Shown here piece by piece: positions 1-8,408 of a stretch of 64,000 bases of DNA (positions are counted from its first letter, which is position 1; each line of letters starts with the position of its first letter). The notes beneath the pieces were generated by a model. The model made no database searches and had not been told where the DNA came from. It was given only the letters and a program-made list of their open reading frames with translations. This DNA is from Acinetobacter sp. LoGeW2-3 (GTDB taxonomy: Bacteria > Pseudomonadota > Gammaproteobacteria > Pseudomonadales > Moraxellaceae): contig NZ_CP024011.1 in NCBI RefSeq assembly GCF_002688565.1, positions 868,001-932,000 of the forward strand, given 5' to 3'. A program made the position numbers and the translations under genes.

Positions 1-381
1 GGTTCATTGATGGCATTTGCTGACATGATTCCTGCACTGGTTCCAAATATTGAAATCATGCGTGAAGCAGCACTTCGCGGTTTCTCAACTGCGACTGACC
101 TGGCAGATTACTTAGTGAAAAATGGTGTGGCCTTCCGTGATGCACACGAGATTGTTGGTAAAGCCGTTGCGCTTGGTGTTCAAGAAGGTAAAGACCTGTC
201 TGAATTGACACTTGAACAGCTGCGACAGTTCTCCGACCTGATTCAGGCAGATGTATTTGAAAAAGCTTTAACACTAGAAGCCTCTGTGAATGCGCGTAAC
301 CACATTGGTGGTACTGCCCCTAATCAGGTTGCAGCAGCGATTGAACGTGCTTATACACGTCTGGAAAAACTTTACGCTTAA
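1..381 (+). CDS. argH: argininosuccinate lyase, C-terminal part (cut by window start)
   Basis: The reading frame is open from base 1 and ends at TAA 379-381, so only about 126 C-terminal residues are present. ArgH is the cytoplasmic enzyme that splits argininosuccinate into arginine and fumarate, the last step of arginine synthesis. The visible part matches the C-terminal helical domain of the family, with a [14 protein letters not shown] segment and an ending with [10 protein letters not shown] and a helix of Ala/Arg residues. The catalytic serine loop lies upstream of the window. The identification rests on sequence recognition of this tail. Confidence 0.9.
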   Translation, partial: GSLMAFADMIPALVPNIEIMREAALRGFSTATDLADYLVKNGVAFRDAHEIVGKAVALGVQEGKDLSELTLEQLRQFSDLIQADVFEKALTLEASVNARNHIGGTAPNQVAAAIERAYTRLEKLYA

Positions 382-410
382 TTGCGCCATCTTAAATTCG
401 GAGTATTGAT

Positions 411-680
411 ATGTCTCGACAAGTATTTTGCCGTAAGTATCAAAAAGAAATGGAAGGCTTAGACTTTGCACCGTTCCCAGGTACAAAGGGTGAGGAACTG
501 TTTGACACTGTCTCTAAACAGGCTTGGCAGGAATGGCTGAAGCATCAGACTACGCTAATCAATGAAAAGCGTTTAAACGTGTTTGAAGCAGATGCGAAAA
601 AGTTCCTTGAAGAACAACGTGAGAAGTTCTTTAACAATGATGAATCATTGGAAAAAGCTGAAGGTCTAAAGCCTGAGTAA
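411..680 (+). CDS. yggX: probable Fe(2+)-trafficking / oxidative damage protection protein
   Basis: An 89-residue protein of the YggX family (usual length about 90). It starts [10 protein letters not shown] with the conserved cysteine at residue 7, followed by the family block with GLDFAPFPG, and [18 protein letters not shown] in the middle. YggX proteins are small cytosolic proteins linked to protection of labile Fe-S clusters and to iron handling; the exact role is not settled. A GGAG-like ribosome site precedes the ATG. The gene lies 29 bp after argH and may be read through from it. Confidence 0.93.
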   Translation: MSRQVFCRKYQKEMEGLDFAPFPGTKGEELFDTVSKQAWQEWLKHQTTLINEKRLNVFEADAKKFLEEQREKFFNNDESLEKAEGLKPE

Positions 681-810
681 TTTTTAGAGCATTGCTCTAA
701 AAATTACGCAAGACAAGCGAAGCGCGTAGTTTCAAATGTCATAAAGAAGTCTGAAAAGGCTCCTTTATTTTTCTACAAGACAAGGACAAAGTCCGCGTAG
801 GCAAGCATTT

Positions 811-840
811 AAAAAGGGTCTCTAAAGAGGCCCTTTTTTA
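811..840 (+). terminator. intrinsic terminator, repeat unit 2
   Basis: AAAAAGGG pairs with CCCTTTTT around a TCTC/GAGG inner stem and an AAA loop, followed by a T run. It could end yggX read-through or a small RNA from the repeat unit. Confidence 0.7.
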
Positions 841-902
841 TGATTAGCACTGCTCCGCCACGCCGCAAGACAAGCAGCTATGCTGCGCGTAAGCTTTAAT
901 TT

Positions 903-932
903 AAAAAGAGTCTCTTCTGAGGCTCTTTTTTA
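903..932 (+). terminator. intrinsic terminator, repeat unit 3
   Basis: AAAAAGAG pairs with CTCTTTTT, with a second homologous stem inside, then a T run. It is a sister of the hairpin 90 bp upstream. Confidence 0.65.
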
Positions 933-990
933 TTATTGCCGTTGTTCCGAATACCACTTAAGACAAGAACGCCACAAAGATCAACATCTG

Positions 991-1020
991 AAAAAAGACT
1001 CTCTTTTAAGACTTTTTTCT
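991..1020 (+). terminator. terminator-like hairpin, repeat unit 4
   Basis: AAAAAAG and CTTTTTT arms flank a more diverged core. It is the most degraded member of the series but keeps the T run. Confidence 0.5.
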
Positions 1021-1543
1021 AATTTCACAATCCACTTTCCCATCCAAAAAAGAAAAGTAGCGCAAATAATTGAATGAAATACCTAAAATCTCTTTCTTTT
1101 AGCCATCTATTTTCTAGTAAATAGATCAGATTCACTGTCGATCAACTCACTACTCAGATCATAAGTTTGAGGATCAACTCTTCTTAAATATTTCTTTTTA
1201 TATGAACTCAATTTATTGTAAATATGAAGCTTTACTAATCAATGAAATGTAATATATACGTTTTATATACTTTATTTAAAGGATTTAAGCATTGGCTTTA
1301 TTGAAATTAACTTATTCATTTGTTTCAAAATAATGGATTGTAAACAGCAGATACAAGCCACTATAAAAAACGCAACATTACACTACAAGAATGTACATGA
1401 ATTAAAAAATGGAATTCCTATAATAGCAACTAAGAGGATGGCAACATCTTTGTATAATAGCGATAAATATCCCCGATTTCATCCCAGTTCTTCCCCCAAA
1501 GGCTGGGTATTTTTTTGCCTGAAATTTGCTTACATATCCCCAT

Positions 1544-1570
1544 AAAAAAAAGCCCCAATGGCTGGGGCTT
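1544..1570 (-). terminator. terminator of pgsA
   Basis: On the minus strand the inverted repeat AGCCCCA/TGGGGCT is followed by eight T residues, 15 bases after the pgsA stop codon. Confidence 0.85.
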
Positions 1571-1584
1571 GATTCAATATTTAA

Positions 1585-2172
1585 TTAGGGCTGTTTCAGA
1601 TATGGCCAAGCTGCTTTCAGGTAGATAAACATCGACCACAAGGTGAGTACTACGGCGGTATACAGCAATGCATAAGCCAGCATATCCAGCGGACGCCAGT
1701 TGAGCAAGAATACAGTAATTGCGATCATCTGGAAGGCGGTCTTGTATTTGCCAACAGTAGACACCGCCACACTGGTACGTGCACCGAGTTCCGCCATCCA
1801 TTCACGTAAAGCTGACACCGTAATTTCCCGCGAGATAATCACAATTGCAGCAAAGGCCATGGAAATCGAAGGCTGCCATTGCACCAGTACAATCAGCGCA
1901 GCTGCCACCATGAGCTTGTCTGCCACCGGATCCAGGAATCGACCAAAAGCTGAAGTCTGGTTCAGTGTTCTCGCCAGATAGCCATCAAACCAGTCCGTTA
2001 CCGCCGCAACTACAAAAATTGCAGTCAGCAGCATATGACGCGTCATATCCGGATTGCTTTCATCGAGCCCCATAGCCGGAGGCCAATACGCCACCAATAG
2101 AAAGACTGGAATCAGGACAATACGTGCCAAGGTCAAGATGTTCGGAATATTCAGGATACGACCTGTAGTCAT
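1585..2172 (-). CDS. pgsA: CDP-diacylglycerol--glycerol-3-phosphate 3-phosphatidyltransferase
   Basis: PgsA makes phosphatidylglycerophosphate from CDP-diacylglycerol and glycerol 3-phosphate, the committed step to phosphatidylglycerol and cardiolipin in the inner membrane. The CDP-alcohol phosphatidyltransferase motif D-x2-DG-x2-AR-x8-G-x3-D-x3-D is complete in the stretch DWFDGYLAR to FLDPVADK. Several hydrophobic helices follow. With the ATG at 2172 the protein has 195 residues and begins MTTGRILNIPN, matching the family start; an in-frame TTG at 2184 has a GAGGGG site in front of it and could be the true start. It lies near uvrC, as in many gammaproteobacteria, but a thioesterase gene sits between them. 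Confidence 0.93.
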   Translation of the reverse strand: MTTGRILNIPNILTLARIVLIPVFLLVAYWPPAMGLDESNPDMTRHMLLTAIFVVAAVTDWFDGYLARTLNQTSAFGRFLDPVADKLMVAAALIVLVQWQPSISMAFAAIVIISREITVSALREWMAELGARTSVAVSTVGKYKTAFQMIAITVFLLNWRPLDMLAYALLYTAVVLTLWSMFIYLKAAWPYLKQP

Positions 2173-2279
2173 AGACACCGCCAATTGTTCCCCTCATGTA
2201 CGATGAAAATGCACACTTTTATTGAGGTTTGATCCATCGTTAATAGGCTTCACTTTATACGAATTGACTAGCAGTGTCA

Positions 2280-3074
2280 CTAGGCAAACACTGTCACTGT
2301 CTGTCTGGCAATCGCAATCAGGCGATTTTGAGTGTCCCACAGATAGGCATGTTCTGTAGCATAGCCATCTGCTGCATGGTCAGTAAATACTTTATATTTA
2401 AACCAATCATTCAACTGATGTTGCACCGGGTGCACATAAGTCACTGTCCAGCTCAAACTACTGGCCGGGGCAATATGTCTAAACATCGGCAACACACCGG
2501 GCGGCCAGATATCAAAAATTGCCATCAGGTCAGCGACTTCAAAATTACGATTGGCGTGCCGCTCTGGATCAAAACGGCACCATCCGCCGAAATCGGGATG
2601 ATCACTGCCTGTACATGGGAGATTTACATCTGCCCAACGCACCTCAAACTGCTGATAGCATTCAGGTATAGGCACATTTTTAGGAATACTAAACAGGCTT
2701 TCTGGTGCCGGATAATCTGGTGCAGAAGTCTCCTGATGCACCTGTATCGTCGAATCACGCGCTACGCCAAAACTGGCAATCAGAATACTTTGCACCGCCT
2801 CATCCTGCCACAGACGAACTTCAACTGTAGTCACGGATTTACCTTCACGCAGAATTTCTGACGTTAGTCTGACTGGTCGTTGCTGGACTGGTCCTACGAA
2901 GGTCACGCTGGTACTTAGAAGATGTTTCATCGGATCATTGATGCTCAGCACCGCCCTTTGCATCATCATCGCCGCAGCCAGACCACCATACAACGTTCGT
3001 CCTTGCAACCATCCTGCTGGCAGATCTACCCATTCATCAGCAGCAATCGCCGCATACACCTGTTCCAGTGCCAT
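2280..3074 (-). CDS. acyl-CoA thioesterase family protein (double hotdog)
   Basis: A 264-residue protein with the TesB-like double-hotdog pattern: an N-terminal half with GRTLYGGLAAAMMMQRA and LSTSVTFVGPVQQRPV, and a C-terminal half with SSLSWTVTYVHP and an ending TEHAYLWDTQNRLIAIARQTV. Such enzymes cleave acyl-CoA thioesters in the cytosol. The chain-length preference cannot be read from the sequence. An AGGG site lies 7 bases before the ATG. It lies between uvrC and pgsA on the same strand and may share their transcript. The fold is clear; the substrate is unknown. Confidence 0.82.
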   Translation of the reverse strand: MALEQVYAAIAADEWVDLPAGWLQGRTLYGGLAAAMMMQRAVLSINDPMKHLLSTSVTFVGPVQQRPVRLTSEILREGKSVTTVEVRLWQDEAVQSILIASFGVARDSTIQVHQETSAPDYPAPESLFSIPKNVPIPECYQQFEVRWADVNLPCTGSDHPDFGGWCRFDPERHANRNFEVADLMAIFDIWPPGVLPMFRHIAPASSLSWTVTYVHPVQHQLNDWFKYKVFTDHAADGYATEHAYLWDTQNRLIAIARQTVTVFA

Positions 3075-3190
3075 TGTTCATCCCTGTGCTTTATTTGAGT
3101 TCTGACATCATTCAATAAATTTGAATGAATGTGAATGCTCAATGACTTCCCCGTCACTGAGCACTTTGGCAAATGATTTCTTTTGGATTG

Positions 3191-4990
3191 TTATTCATGC
3201 AGTACTTTATAAATGGTACGTGCCATCACTTCACCTAAACCGGGTACTAACATCAAGTCTTTCTCTGAAGCTTTAAGTACACCTTGAATGCCACCAAAAT
3301 GAGTCAGCAGGTCACGACGGCGTTTAGGCCCCAGACCGGGAATGACTTCCAAAACTGAAGAACCACGTTTCTTGTCACGTTTGGCGCGGTGTTTGGTAAT
3401 CGCAAAACGGTGCGCTTCATCACGCACCTGTTGAATCAGATGCAGAGCTTTATGGTCTTCTGGCAATTGAATTTTAGTACCATCGGTAAAATGCAGCGTT
3501 TCTAGCCCCGGCTTACGCCCCTCGCCTTTCGATACTCCGACCATAAAAGCTTCTAGACCCAAGTCCTGCATGACTTCCATCGCCATATGCAGCTGACCTT
3601 TACCACCATCAATCAATAGTAAGTCTGGCAGCATGTGTTTTTTATAACGTCGGGTCAGCGCCTGACGCATTGCAGCATAATCATCACCCGCTTGAATATC
3701 ATTGATAGAAAACTGGCGGTAATCCCGTTTCCGTGCACCACCGCTGTCGAACACCACGCAAGAGGCTACAGTTTCTTCACCCATGGTATGCGAAATATCG
3801 AAGCATTCGATTCGATCCACAGGACGACCCACCACCTGCTCCAACTGATGGAAGCGTTCATTCAGCTCAAAGTGATTCGCCAGTTTAGATTTAATCCCCT
3901 GCAGCACATTCATCTGTGCCAGTTCTAGCCATTCGGCACGAGTTTCCCGAACCTTGGACTTGATCTGGATTTTCTTGTCAAAATGCTGAGCCAATGCCTG
4001 TTCCAGCTCATTACGATCAGTCACCTCTACATTGACGATCAGTTCTGCGGGAATTTCATCAGCAACCTGAAAATAAAAATTGGCAATAAAATCACTCAGC
4101 ATCTGGCTGAGGTCATCGCCTTGCATATCCGGGAAATAGCTCTTACCACCCAGCATTTTGCCATTACGCACATGCATGATCTGCACGCAAGTCACACCAG
4201 CCTGATGGGCAATCGCTAGAATATCGGCTTCACCTTTGACTTTGTAGATGGCCTGATTGGCTTGAACATCACGCAGTAAGGCCATACGGTCGCGATAAAA
4301 CACCGCCTTTTCAAATTCAAGCTGTTCAGCCGCAGCTTCCATTTTGGCAATTAGCTGCTGGTTTAGTTCCTTGGTGTCGCCTTGCAGGAAACGGATCGAA
4401 TTATTGACGTCTTCCTGATAGTCTTCAGGTGAAATCAGGCCTACACAGGGGCCAGAGCAGCGCTTGATTTGGTATTGCAGGCAGGGACGTTTACGCTGGG
4501 CGAAATAGCTATTTTCACACTGACGTACATTAAACAGTTTTTGTAAGACGATCAGCGTGTCTTTGGCATTATAAGCACTTGGATAAGGCCCAAAAAACTT
4601 GCCCGGTTGATGCTTCCCCTTACCTCGCCCTGCCGCAATTCGTGGATAAGGCTTGTCGCTGGAGACAAAGATATAGACATAAGATTTGTCATCGCGCAGC
4701 ATAATGTTATACGGCGGACGATGCAGTTTAATCAGGTTTTGTTCTAGCAATAGTGCTTCAGTTTCGGAACGCACAACCAAAGTTTGAATATCGTAAATCC
4801 GCGCCACCAGAGCTTGAGTTTTTGGGTGTTCAAGCGTTTTGACAAAATAACTAGATACGCGGTTTTTCAGGTTTTTCGCCTTACCCACATACAGCAATTC
4901 GCCATCCTTGCCATACATCCGGTACACTCCCGGAAGCGTGGTCATATTCGCCAGGATTTTTTCAATATGGGGACGCGCGTTCTCGTTCAC
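3191..4990 (-). CDS. uvrC: excinuclease ABC subunit C
   Basis: UvrC makes the two incisions of nucleotide excision repair once UvrA and UvrB have loaded on damaged DNA. The GIY-YIG nuclease domain is at the N-terminus ([24 protein letters not shown]), the UvrB-binding region is near the middle ([20 protein letters not shown]), the RNase H-like domain has FDISHTMGE and [11 protein letters not shown], and helix-hairpin-helix motifs are at the end ([18 protein letters not shown]). A TGA stop sits just before the TTG at 4996. I choose the GTG at 4990, which gives NENARPH after Met and 599 residues. No ATG is available before residue 16, so a non-ATG start is needed. Confidence 0.96.
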   Translation of the reverse strand: MNENARPHIEKILANMTTLPGVYRMYGKDGELLYVGKAKNLKNRVSSYFVKTLEHPKTQALVARIYDIQTLVVRSETEALLLEQNLIKLHRPPYNIMLRDDKSYVYIFVSSDKPYPRIAAGRGKGKHQPGKFFGPYPSAYNAKDTLIVLQKLFNVRQCENSYFAQRKRPCLQYQIKRCSGPCVGLISPEDYQEDVNNSIRFLQGDTKELNQQLIAKMEAAAEQLEFEKAVFYRDRMALLRDVQANQAIYKVKGEADILAIAHQAGVTCVQIMHVRNGKMLGGKSYFPDMQGDDLSQMLSDFIANFYFQVADEIPAELIVNVEVTDRNELEQALAQHFDKKIQIKSKVRETRAEWLELAQMNVLQGIKSKLANHFELNERFHQLEQVVGRPVDRIECFDISHTMGEETVASCVVFDSGGARKRDYRQFSINDIQAGDDYAAMRQALTRRYKKHMLPDLLLIDGGKGQLHMAMEVMQDLGLEAFMVGVSKGEGRKPGLETLHFTDGTKIQLPEDHKALHLIQQVRDEAHRFAITKHRAKRDKKRGSSVLEVIPGLGPKRRRDLLTHFGGIQGVLKASEKDLMLVPGLGEVMARTIYKVLHE

Positions 4991-5214
4991 CTGCAACCTA
5001 TTTTTTCACATGCAATATGCAGATAATGTGATGCTTATTGCCTGCTTTTCAAGCGCAGTGACAAAATTACCATCAAGCCTATCCGCAGACGCATTTCACC
5101 AGTAGATAATACTGCTTAATTTATAAGCTCACCGTTATACTGTGATTGCTAAAAGCTATAATTTTCAAGTGATATCTTTGTTATGCTCGATGGGTTCGTT
5201 TTGAGATCCCCCAG

Positions 5215-6264
5215 ATGACCACGCAGCATTCCAATTTTCATGTTGTCCAGCCCGGCACCTCTACACACAGCGCTTCTGAACGTGATCGCCTGATTGGCAA
5301 GCCACGCTTTTACTTTGAACCCAAGGCAGTGATGGATCTGTTAAGAGAACGGATTATTGGTCAGGATGCTGCACTGCGGGAAATTGAGAAAATGCTGCAT
5401 GTGGTCAAGGCTGATTTTTCCAGCCCTGATCGTCCACTGTCAGTCACCTTAATGCTGGGTCCAACTGGTGTGGGGAAAACCGAAACTGTACGTTTAATTG
5501 CGGAAGCAATCTATGGCCGTCCGGATGCGTTTTGCCGGATTGATATGAATACCTTGGCTCAGGAACATTATGCTGCAGCGCTGACGGGTGCACCCCCGGG
5601 TTATGTCGGTTCCAAGGAAGGTCATAGCCTGTTTGATGAAACTGCGATTGCAGGTAGTCATACCCGCCCGGGCATCATGCTGTTTGATGAACTGGAAAAA
5701 GCCTCCAATGAAGTGATTCGTGGCCTGATGAATGTACTGGATACTGGTCGACTGACACTGACCGCGGGTACCAAAACCATCGACTTCCGCAACTGTATAA
5801 TCTTTATGACCAGTAATGTCGGTGCTCAGGCCGCACAGCAATATCTGGAAAAACTCAGTTATTTACCACAGCAGGTTCAGAATCTATGCCTGAAAAAAGT
5901 ACCAACCCGGCGCATTATTGAAAAGGTCATGCAGCGCAAGTTTGATCCTGAGTTTTTAAACCGGATTGACCGCACCCTACATTATCAGGCAGTACAAAAT
6001 GATGCCTTACCAAGACTGGTCGAGATTGAACTGGAGAAACTGAATAAGCGTCTACAGCATCAGCAGCGAACTGTGATTTTAACGGATGCAGCCAAGGCTT
6101 ATTTCTATCAGGGCCATGATATTCGCTACGGCGCACGTCATCTTGGTCGAAAAATGAGGACTGAACTGGAACCAATTTTAGCTATATATTTTTTAAATCA
6201 GCCGGAGCAATCCATCTTGAAACTGGACTGTATCCAAAATACTTTGGTGATTCAGTCAGAATAG
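5215..6264 (+). CDS. stand-alone ClpA/ClpB-type AAA+ ATPase
   Basis: A 349-residue protein that is essentially one Clp D2 module: Walker A GPTGVGKT at about 82-89, pore loop GYVG at about 129-132, Walker B IMLFDE at about 154-159, sensor 1 MTSN, arginine finger FLNRID and a C-terminal sensor 2 GARHL with the small D2 domain. It lacks the Clp N domain, the first AAA+ ring and the ClpB middle coiled coil. I see no IGF/IGL-type ClpP loop, so docking to ClpP is unlikely. By family knowledge it should thread or remodel proteins; substrates are unknown. It stands alone, convergent with the gene at 6285. The ribosome site is weak. Confidence 0.85.
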   Translation: MTTQHSNFHVVQPGTSTHSASERDRLIGKPRFYFEPKAVMDLLRERIIGQDAALREIEKMLHVVKADFSSPDRPLSVTLMLGPTGVGKTETVRLIAEAIYGRPDAFCRIDMNTLAQEHYAAALTGAPPGYVGSKEGHSLFDETAIAGSHTRPGIMLFDELEKASNEVIRGLMNVLDTGRLTLTAGTKTIDFRNCIIFMTSNVGAQAAQQYLEKLSYLPQQVQNLCLKKVPTRRIIEKVMQRKFDPEFLNRIDRTLHYQAVQNDALPRLVEIELEKLNKRLQHQQRTVILTDAAKAYFYQGHDIRYGARHLGRKMRTELEPILAIYFLNQPEQSILKLDCIQNTLVIQSE

Positions 6265-6284
6265 CTCAACTACCGAATCAGATC

Positions 6285-6701
6285 TTAAGATGCCTGCTGA
6301 TTCTGCACCGCATTAATAAATGCAATCTGGTCTTTGGGTGAGATCAGCACAAATTTATTTGTTCCATCTTCACGATAATCCACACGCAAACGTTTCAGGG
6401 ATAAGGCGGGCGCAACCGATGAATAGTCGGTTGGCGTGACTGCCTGAATAGCGGTTAAGGGAATCTGCCAGCTAAACCACATACTTTTAACCACCAAGTG
6501 ATCGGCAGTAAGCTGATATCGGGTATTCAGCACAGGCCACCAGACCATCACAATGGTCAGCATATACACCGCAGTATGTAGTGGGTATTGTTGCATGGTG
6601 CCTTTGGCGGACATCACCAATAACAACTGCACCAACAAGCCAGTCATACACACCAGAAAGGCCACCAACCACCAATCTTTTTTGGAACGAAATACCTGCA
6701 T
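6285..6701 (-). CDS. small membrane protein with bacterial PH-like domain
   Basis: About 138 residues. Two hydrophobic helices near the N-terminus (WWLVAFLVCMTGLLVQLLLV and a second at residues 40-56) are followed by a beta-rich segment with TADHLVVKSMWFSWQIPLTAI and a final helix, the layout of small bacterial PH-domain membrane proteins. The function is unknown. The start at 6701 (MQVFRSKKDWW) is chosen because AGGGGAG lies 5 bases upstream; the ATG at 6722 has no such site. Confidence 0.7.
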   Translation of the reverse strand: MQVFRSKKDWWLVAFLVCMTGLLVQLLLVMSAKGTMQQYPLHTAVYMLTIVMVWWPVLNTRYQLTADHLVVKSMWFSWQIPLTAIQAVTPTDYSSVAPALSLKRLRVDYREDGTNKFVLISPKDQIAFINAVQNQQAS

Positions 6702-6832
6702 GCGTGCTCCCCTATTCTTCATCCTATTGTAAGTCTAAAAATAGGATGTACCAGCAGAATTACTTAACTCATCAGATATTTTAGAAGTGATATAGCACTG
6801 AATACGGATGATGATTCACTATTGGATTACCA

Positions 6833-7894
6833 CTATTTCCCTTTGAGCTTGGACTGCTTCTTGACCGCATACATCTTGTCATCAGCACAGCGGATCAGGC
6901 TGGCACTGTCCAGATAGCCGCTGCTGGCATCGGCTTGATGAATTCCGACACTCAGGCTGACCTGCATCTTCAATTGGCTCAAGGTCTGCTCTACTCGCGG
7001 AATAAAGCTATGCAAGGCATCAACCTCAGTACAGTTTGGTAGCACTACTAGAAACTCATCACCGCCATAACGAAAACAGTAATCTTCATCCCGAGCAATC
7101 TGCTTTAAGGTGCTCGCCACCGCCTGAATGACCTGATCACCATAGACATGACCATATTGGTCATTTAGCAATTTAAAGTCGTTGATATCAATAAAAACCA
7201 CCGTTACTGGCGTATGCTGTTGTCGCGCACGATAGAGTAGTTCATTCAACATCGGCGTCAGACTACGTACATTATAGAGACCGGTCAGTGGATCCAGCCG
7301 GGACAAGGTTTCCATTTCTTGTGCATGCGCACCGAGTGCCATGGCGTATTCCCTCAATTTGTCATGTGAGCTATTAACTTCCTTGACCAGACTCCAGACA
7401 TAGGTTTCCACCACCAGGGTAATATCAAAGGTATACAACTTTTCCAAAGTATCCTGTACCTGTCGTGCCAGAGCTTTATCCGGCACATATTGTTCTACCA
7501 GTTTAAAGATCCCTAATTTGAGCTGATGCAAAGCTGCCAGATACAGACGTGGCTCTACCCCAATGCGTTTATGCACCAGTCCAATCCGCAAGCGGTTATT
7601 CACATACACACTGTCATAGCAACCAGAAAACAGATCCAGAATATATTGATGCTGGGCGACCTTAAGACGCTTAAGGGTATCTACATCACCAATCAGATTA
7701 TTAATTTCAGGCACTGAGGTTTGATAGTCATAAAATTCGGCCACGGTGTCCTGCAAGCCCGGCTCGATCAGCTCACGCACGGTCGCCAGTGCTGCCAGTG
7801 CTTCCTCGGTTAGTCCAAGTAATTGCTTACGTCGCTGAATGTCAGGCAATGAAATCTGCATCTGCTGCATCAGCGTCTGATCGGTCAATTTCAT
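6833..7894 (-). CDS. globin-coupled diguanylate cyclase
   Basis: The 353-residue protein has an N-terminal protoglobin-type sensor domain (about 15-165) and a GGDEF domain (about 195-350). His108 in LVHKRIGVEPRLYL fits the proximal haem ligand of globin-coupled sensors such as E. coli DosC. The active site reads RYGGDEF, so it should make cyclic di-GMP. An RxxD inhibition site (RDED) lies exactly five residues before GGDEF, so product feedback is expected. There are no membrane segments, so it is cytosolic and likely senses oxygen or another haem ligand. It is a single-gene unit; no phosphodiesterase is nearby. Confidence 0.88.
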   Translation of the reverse strand: MKLTDQTLMQQMQISLPDIQRRKQLLGLTEEALAALATVRELIEPGLQDTVAEFYDYQTSVPEINNLIGDVDTLKRLKVAQHQYILDLFSGCYDSVYVNNRLRIGLVHKRIGVEPRLYLAALHQLKLGIFKLVEQYVPDKALARQVQDTLEKLYTFDITLVVETYVWSLVKEVNSSHDKLREYAMALGAHAQEMETLSRLDPLTGLYNVRSLTPMLNELLYRARQQHTPVTVVFIDINDFKLLNDQYGHVYGDQVIQAVASTLKQIARDEDYCFRYGGDEFLVVLPNCTEVDALHSFIPRVEQTLSQLKMQVSLSVGIHQADASSGYLDSASLIRCADDKMYAVKKQSKLKGK

Positions 7895-8408
7895 GCAGTG
7901 ATCTTCTTATTATTGTTCTTGGATTTTATTTATTTTCACCTATTCTAAGTCGTGCTGATACACAAGCCCAGCCAGCTTATCGGCAAACTAGCACATAACA
8001 ACCAAACTGCAACAAAGCGGTACTTAGAGCGCGACTTTGAGTGGGCTGCAAAACTGCAACAAACAAAGATTCTGTATTGAATTGACATTTTTGACAGAAA
8101 AACGATTTTTTCAAAGACTTGAAAAGCCCTTTTACCGCCCAATATAAACCAGGTTCTCATTAAAAAATTGTGAACTGAAACAAAATCTTCAGTTCATTGT
8201 GCTTTATAAGAGCCATACCGGAACGCATAACAGCCAAAATAGTTCAGGCAAAAATAGATGACCCTTGCGTCACGGCTTGATACAACTTGTTATGTTCTTT
8301 TTGGATATAGTTATCGTAAGATTGGCGAAGCATAAATATGCGCAGGAATCGCGCATAGGCTCTTCACAACATCAACTTAGAAGTCCTCCAAAATAAAGGA
8401 GATCAGGC
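7895..8408. other. intergenic region upstream of fadB
   Basis: 514 bases hold the divergent upstream regions of the cyclase gene and fadB. I see no gene and no clear terminator. AAGGAG lies 8 bases before the fadB ATG. A TCCTCC stretch about 17 bases further upstream could pair with it and mask the ribosome site, but the stem is short. Confidence 0.5.

Larger units (their letters stand above)
700..1020 (+). repeat. four degenerate tandem units, AAGACAAG plus hairpin plus terminator
   Basis: The octamer AAGACAAG occurs at 710-717, 777-784, 867-874 and 960-967. In the first three it is followed by a short inverted repeat of varying sequence (for example GGAC/GTCC, CAGC/GCTG) and then CGCGTA. 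About 30-40 bases later, units 2 to 4 have an A-rich/T-rich hairpin that looks like an intrinsic terminator (811-840, 903-932, 991-1020). Unit 1 has only a weak version. The units are 67-93 bp apart. The changed but paired stem bases suggest that RNA structure is kept. Confidence 0.65.
681..1584. other. 0.9 kb intergenic region with tandem hairpin repeats
   Basis: I see no convincing gene here. Short open frames at about 880-1077 and 1333-1545 have no ribosome site or recognisable protein pattern. The first 340 bases hold four degenerate repeat units, described separately. The rest is AT-rich, with a weak orphan hairpin (stem CCCAG/CTGGG, 1483-1507, then a T run) and the minus-strand pgsA terminator at the far end. 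Confidence 0.7.

Noticed and set aside
880..1077. 65-codon open frame in the tandem repeat region
   Set aside because: It runs through terminator hairpins and repeat units, lacks a ribosome site, and its composition follows the repeats.
1453..1517. Possible small RNA: TATAAT at 1453-1458 and a CCCAG/CTGGG hairpin with T run at 1483-1517
   Set aside because: There is no acceptable -35 box at the right distance, the stem is only 5 bp and the loop is long. The signal is too weak to list as an RNA gene.
1333..1545. 70-codon open frame before the pgsA terminator
   Set aside because: No ribosome site and no protein-like pattern; it crosses an AT-rich stretch and a hairpin.
2274..2861. Plus-strand open frame of 195 codons over the thioesterase gene
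   Set aside because: Antisense to a gene with clear family motifs; His/Cys-rich composition is typical of shadows.
3100..3190. Hairpin CTCAGTGAC/GTCATTGAG after uvrC as a terminator
   Set aside because: On the minus strand no T run follows the stem, so I do not call it an intrinsic terminator.
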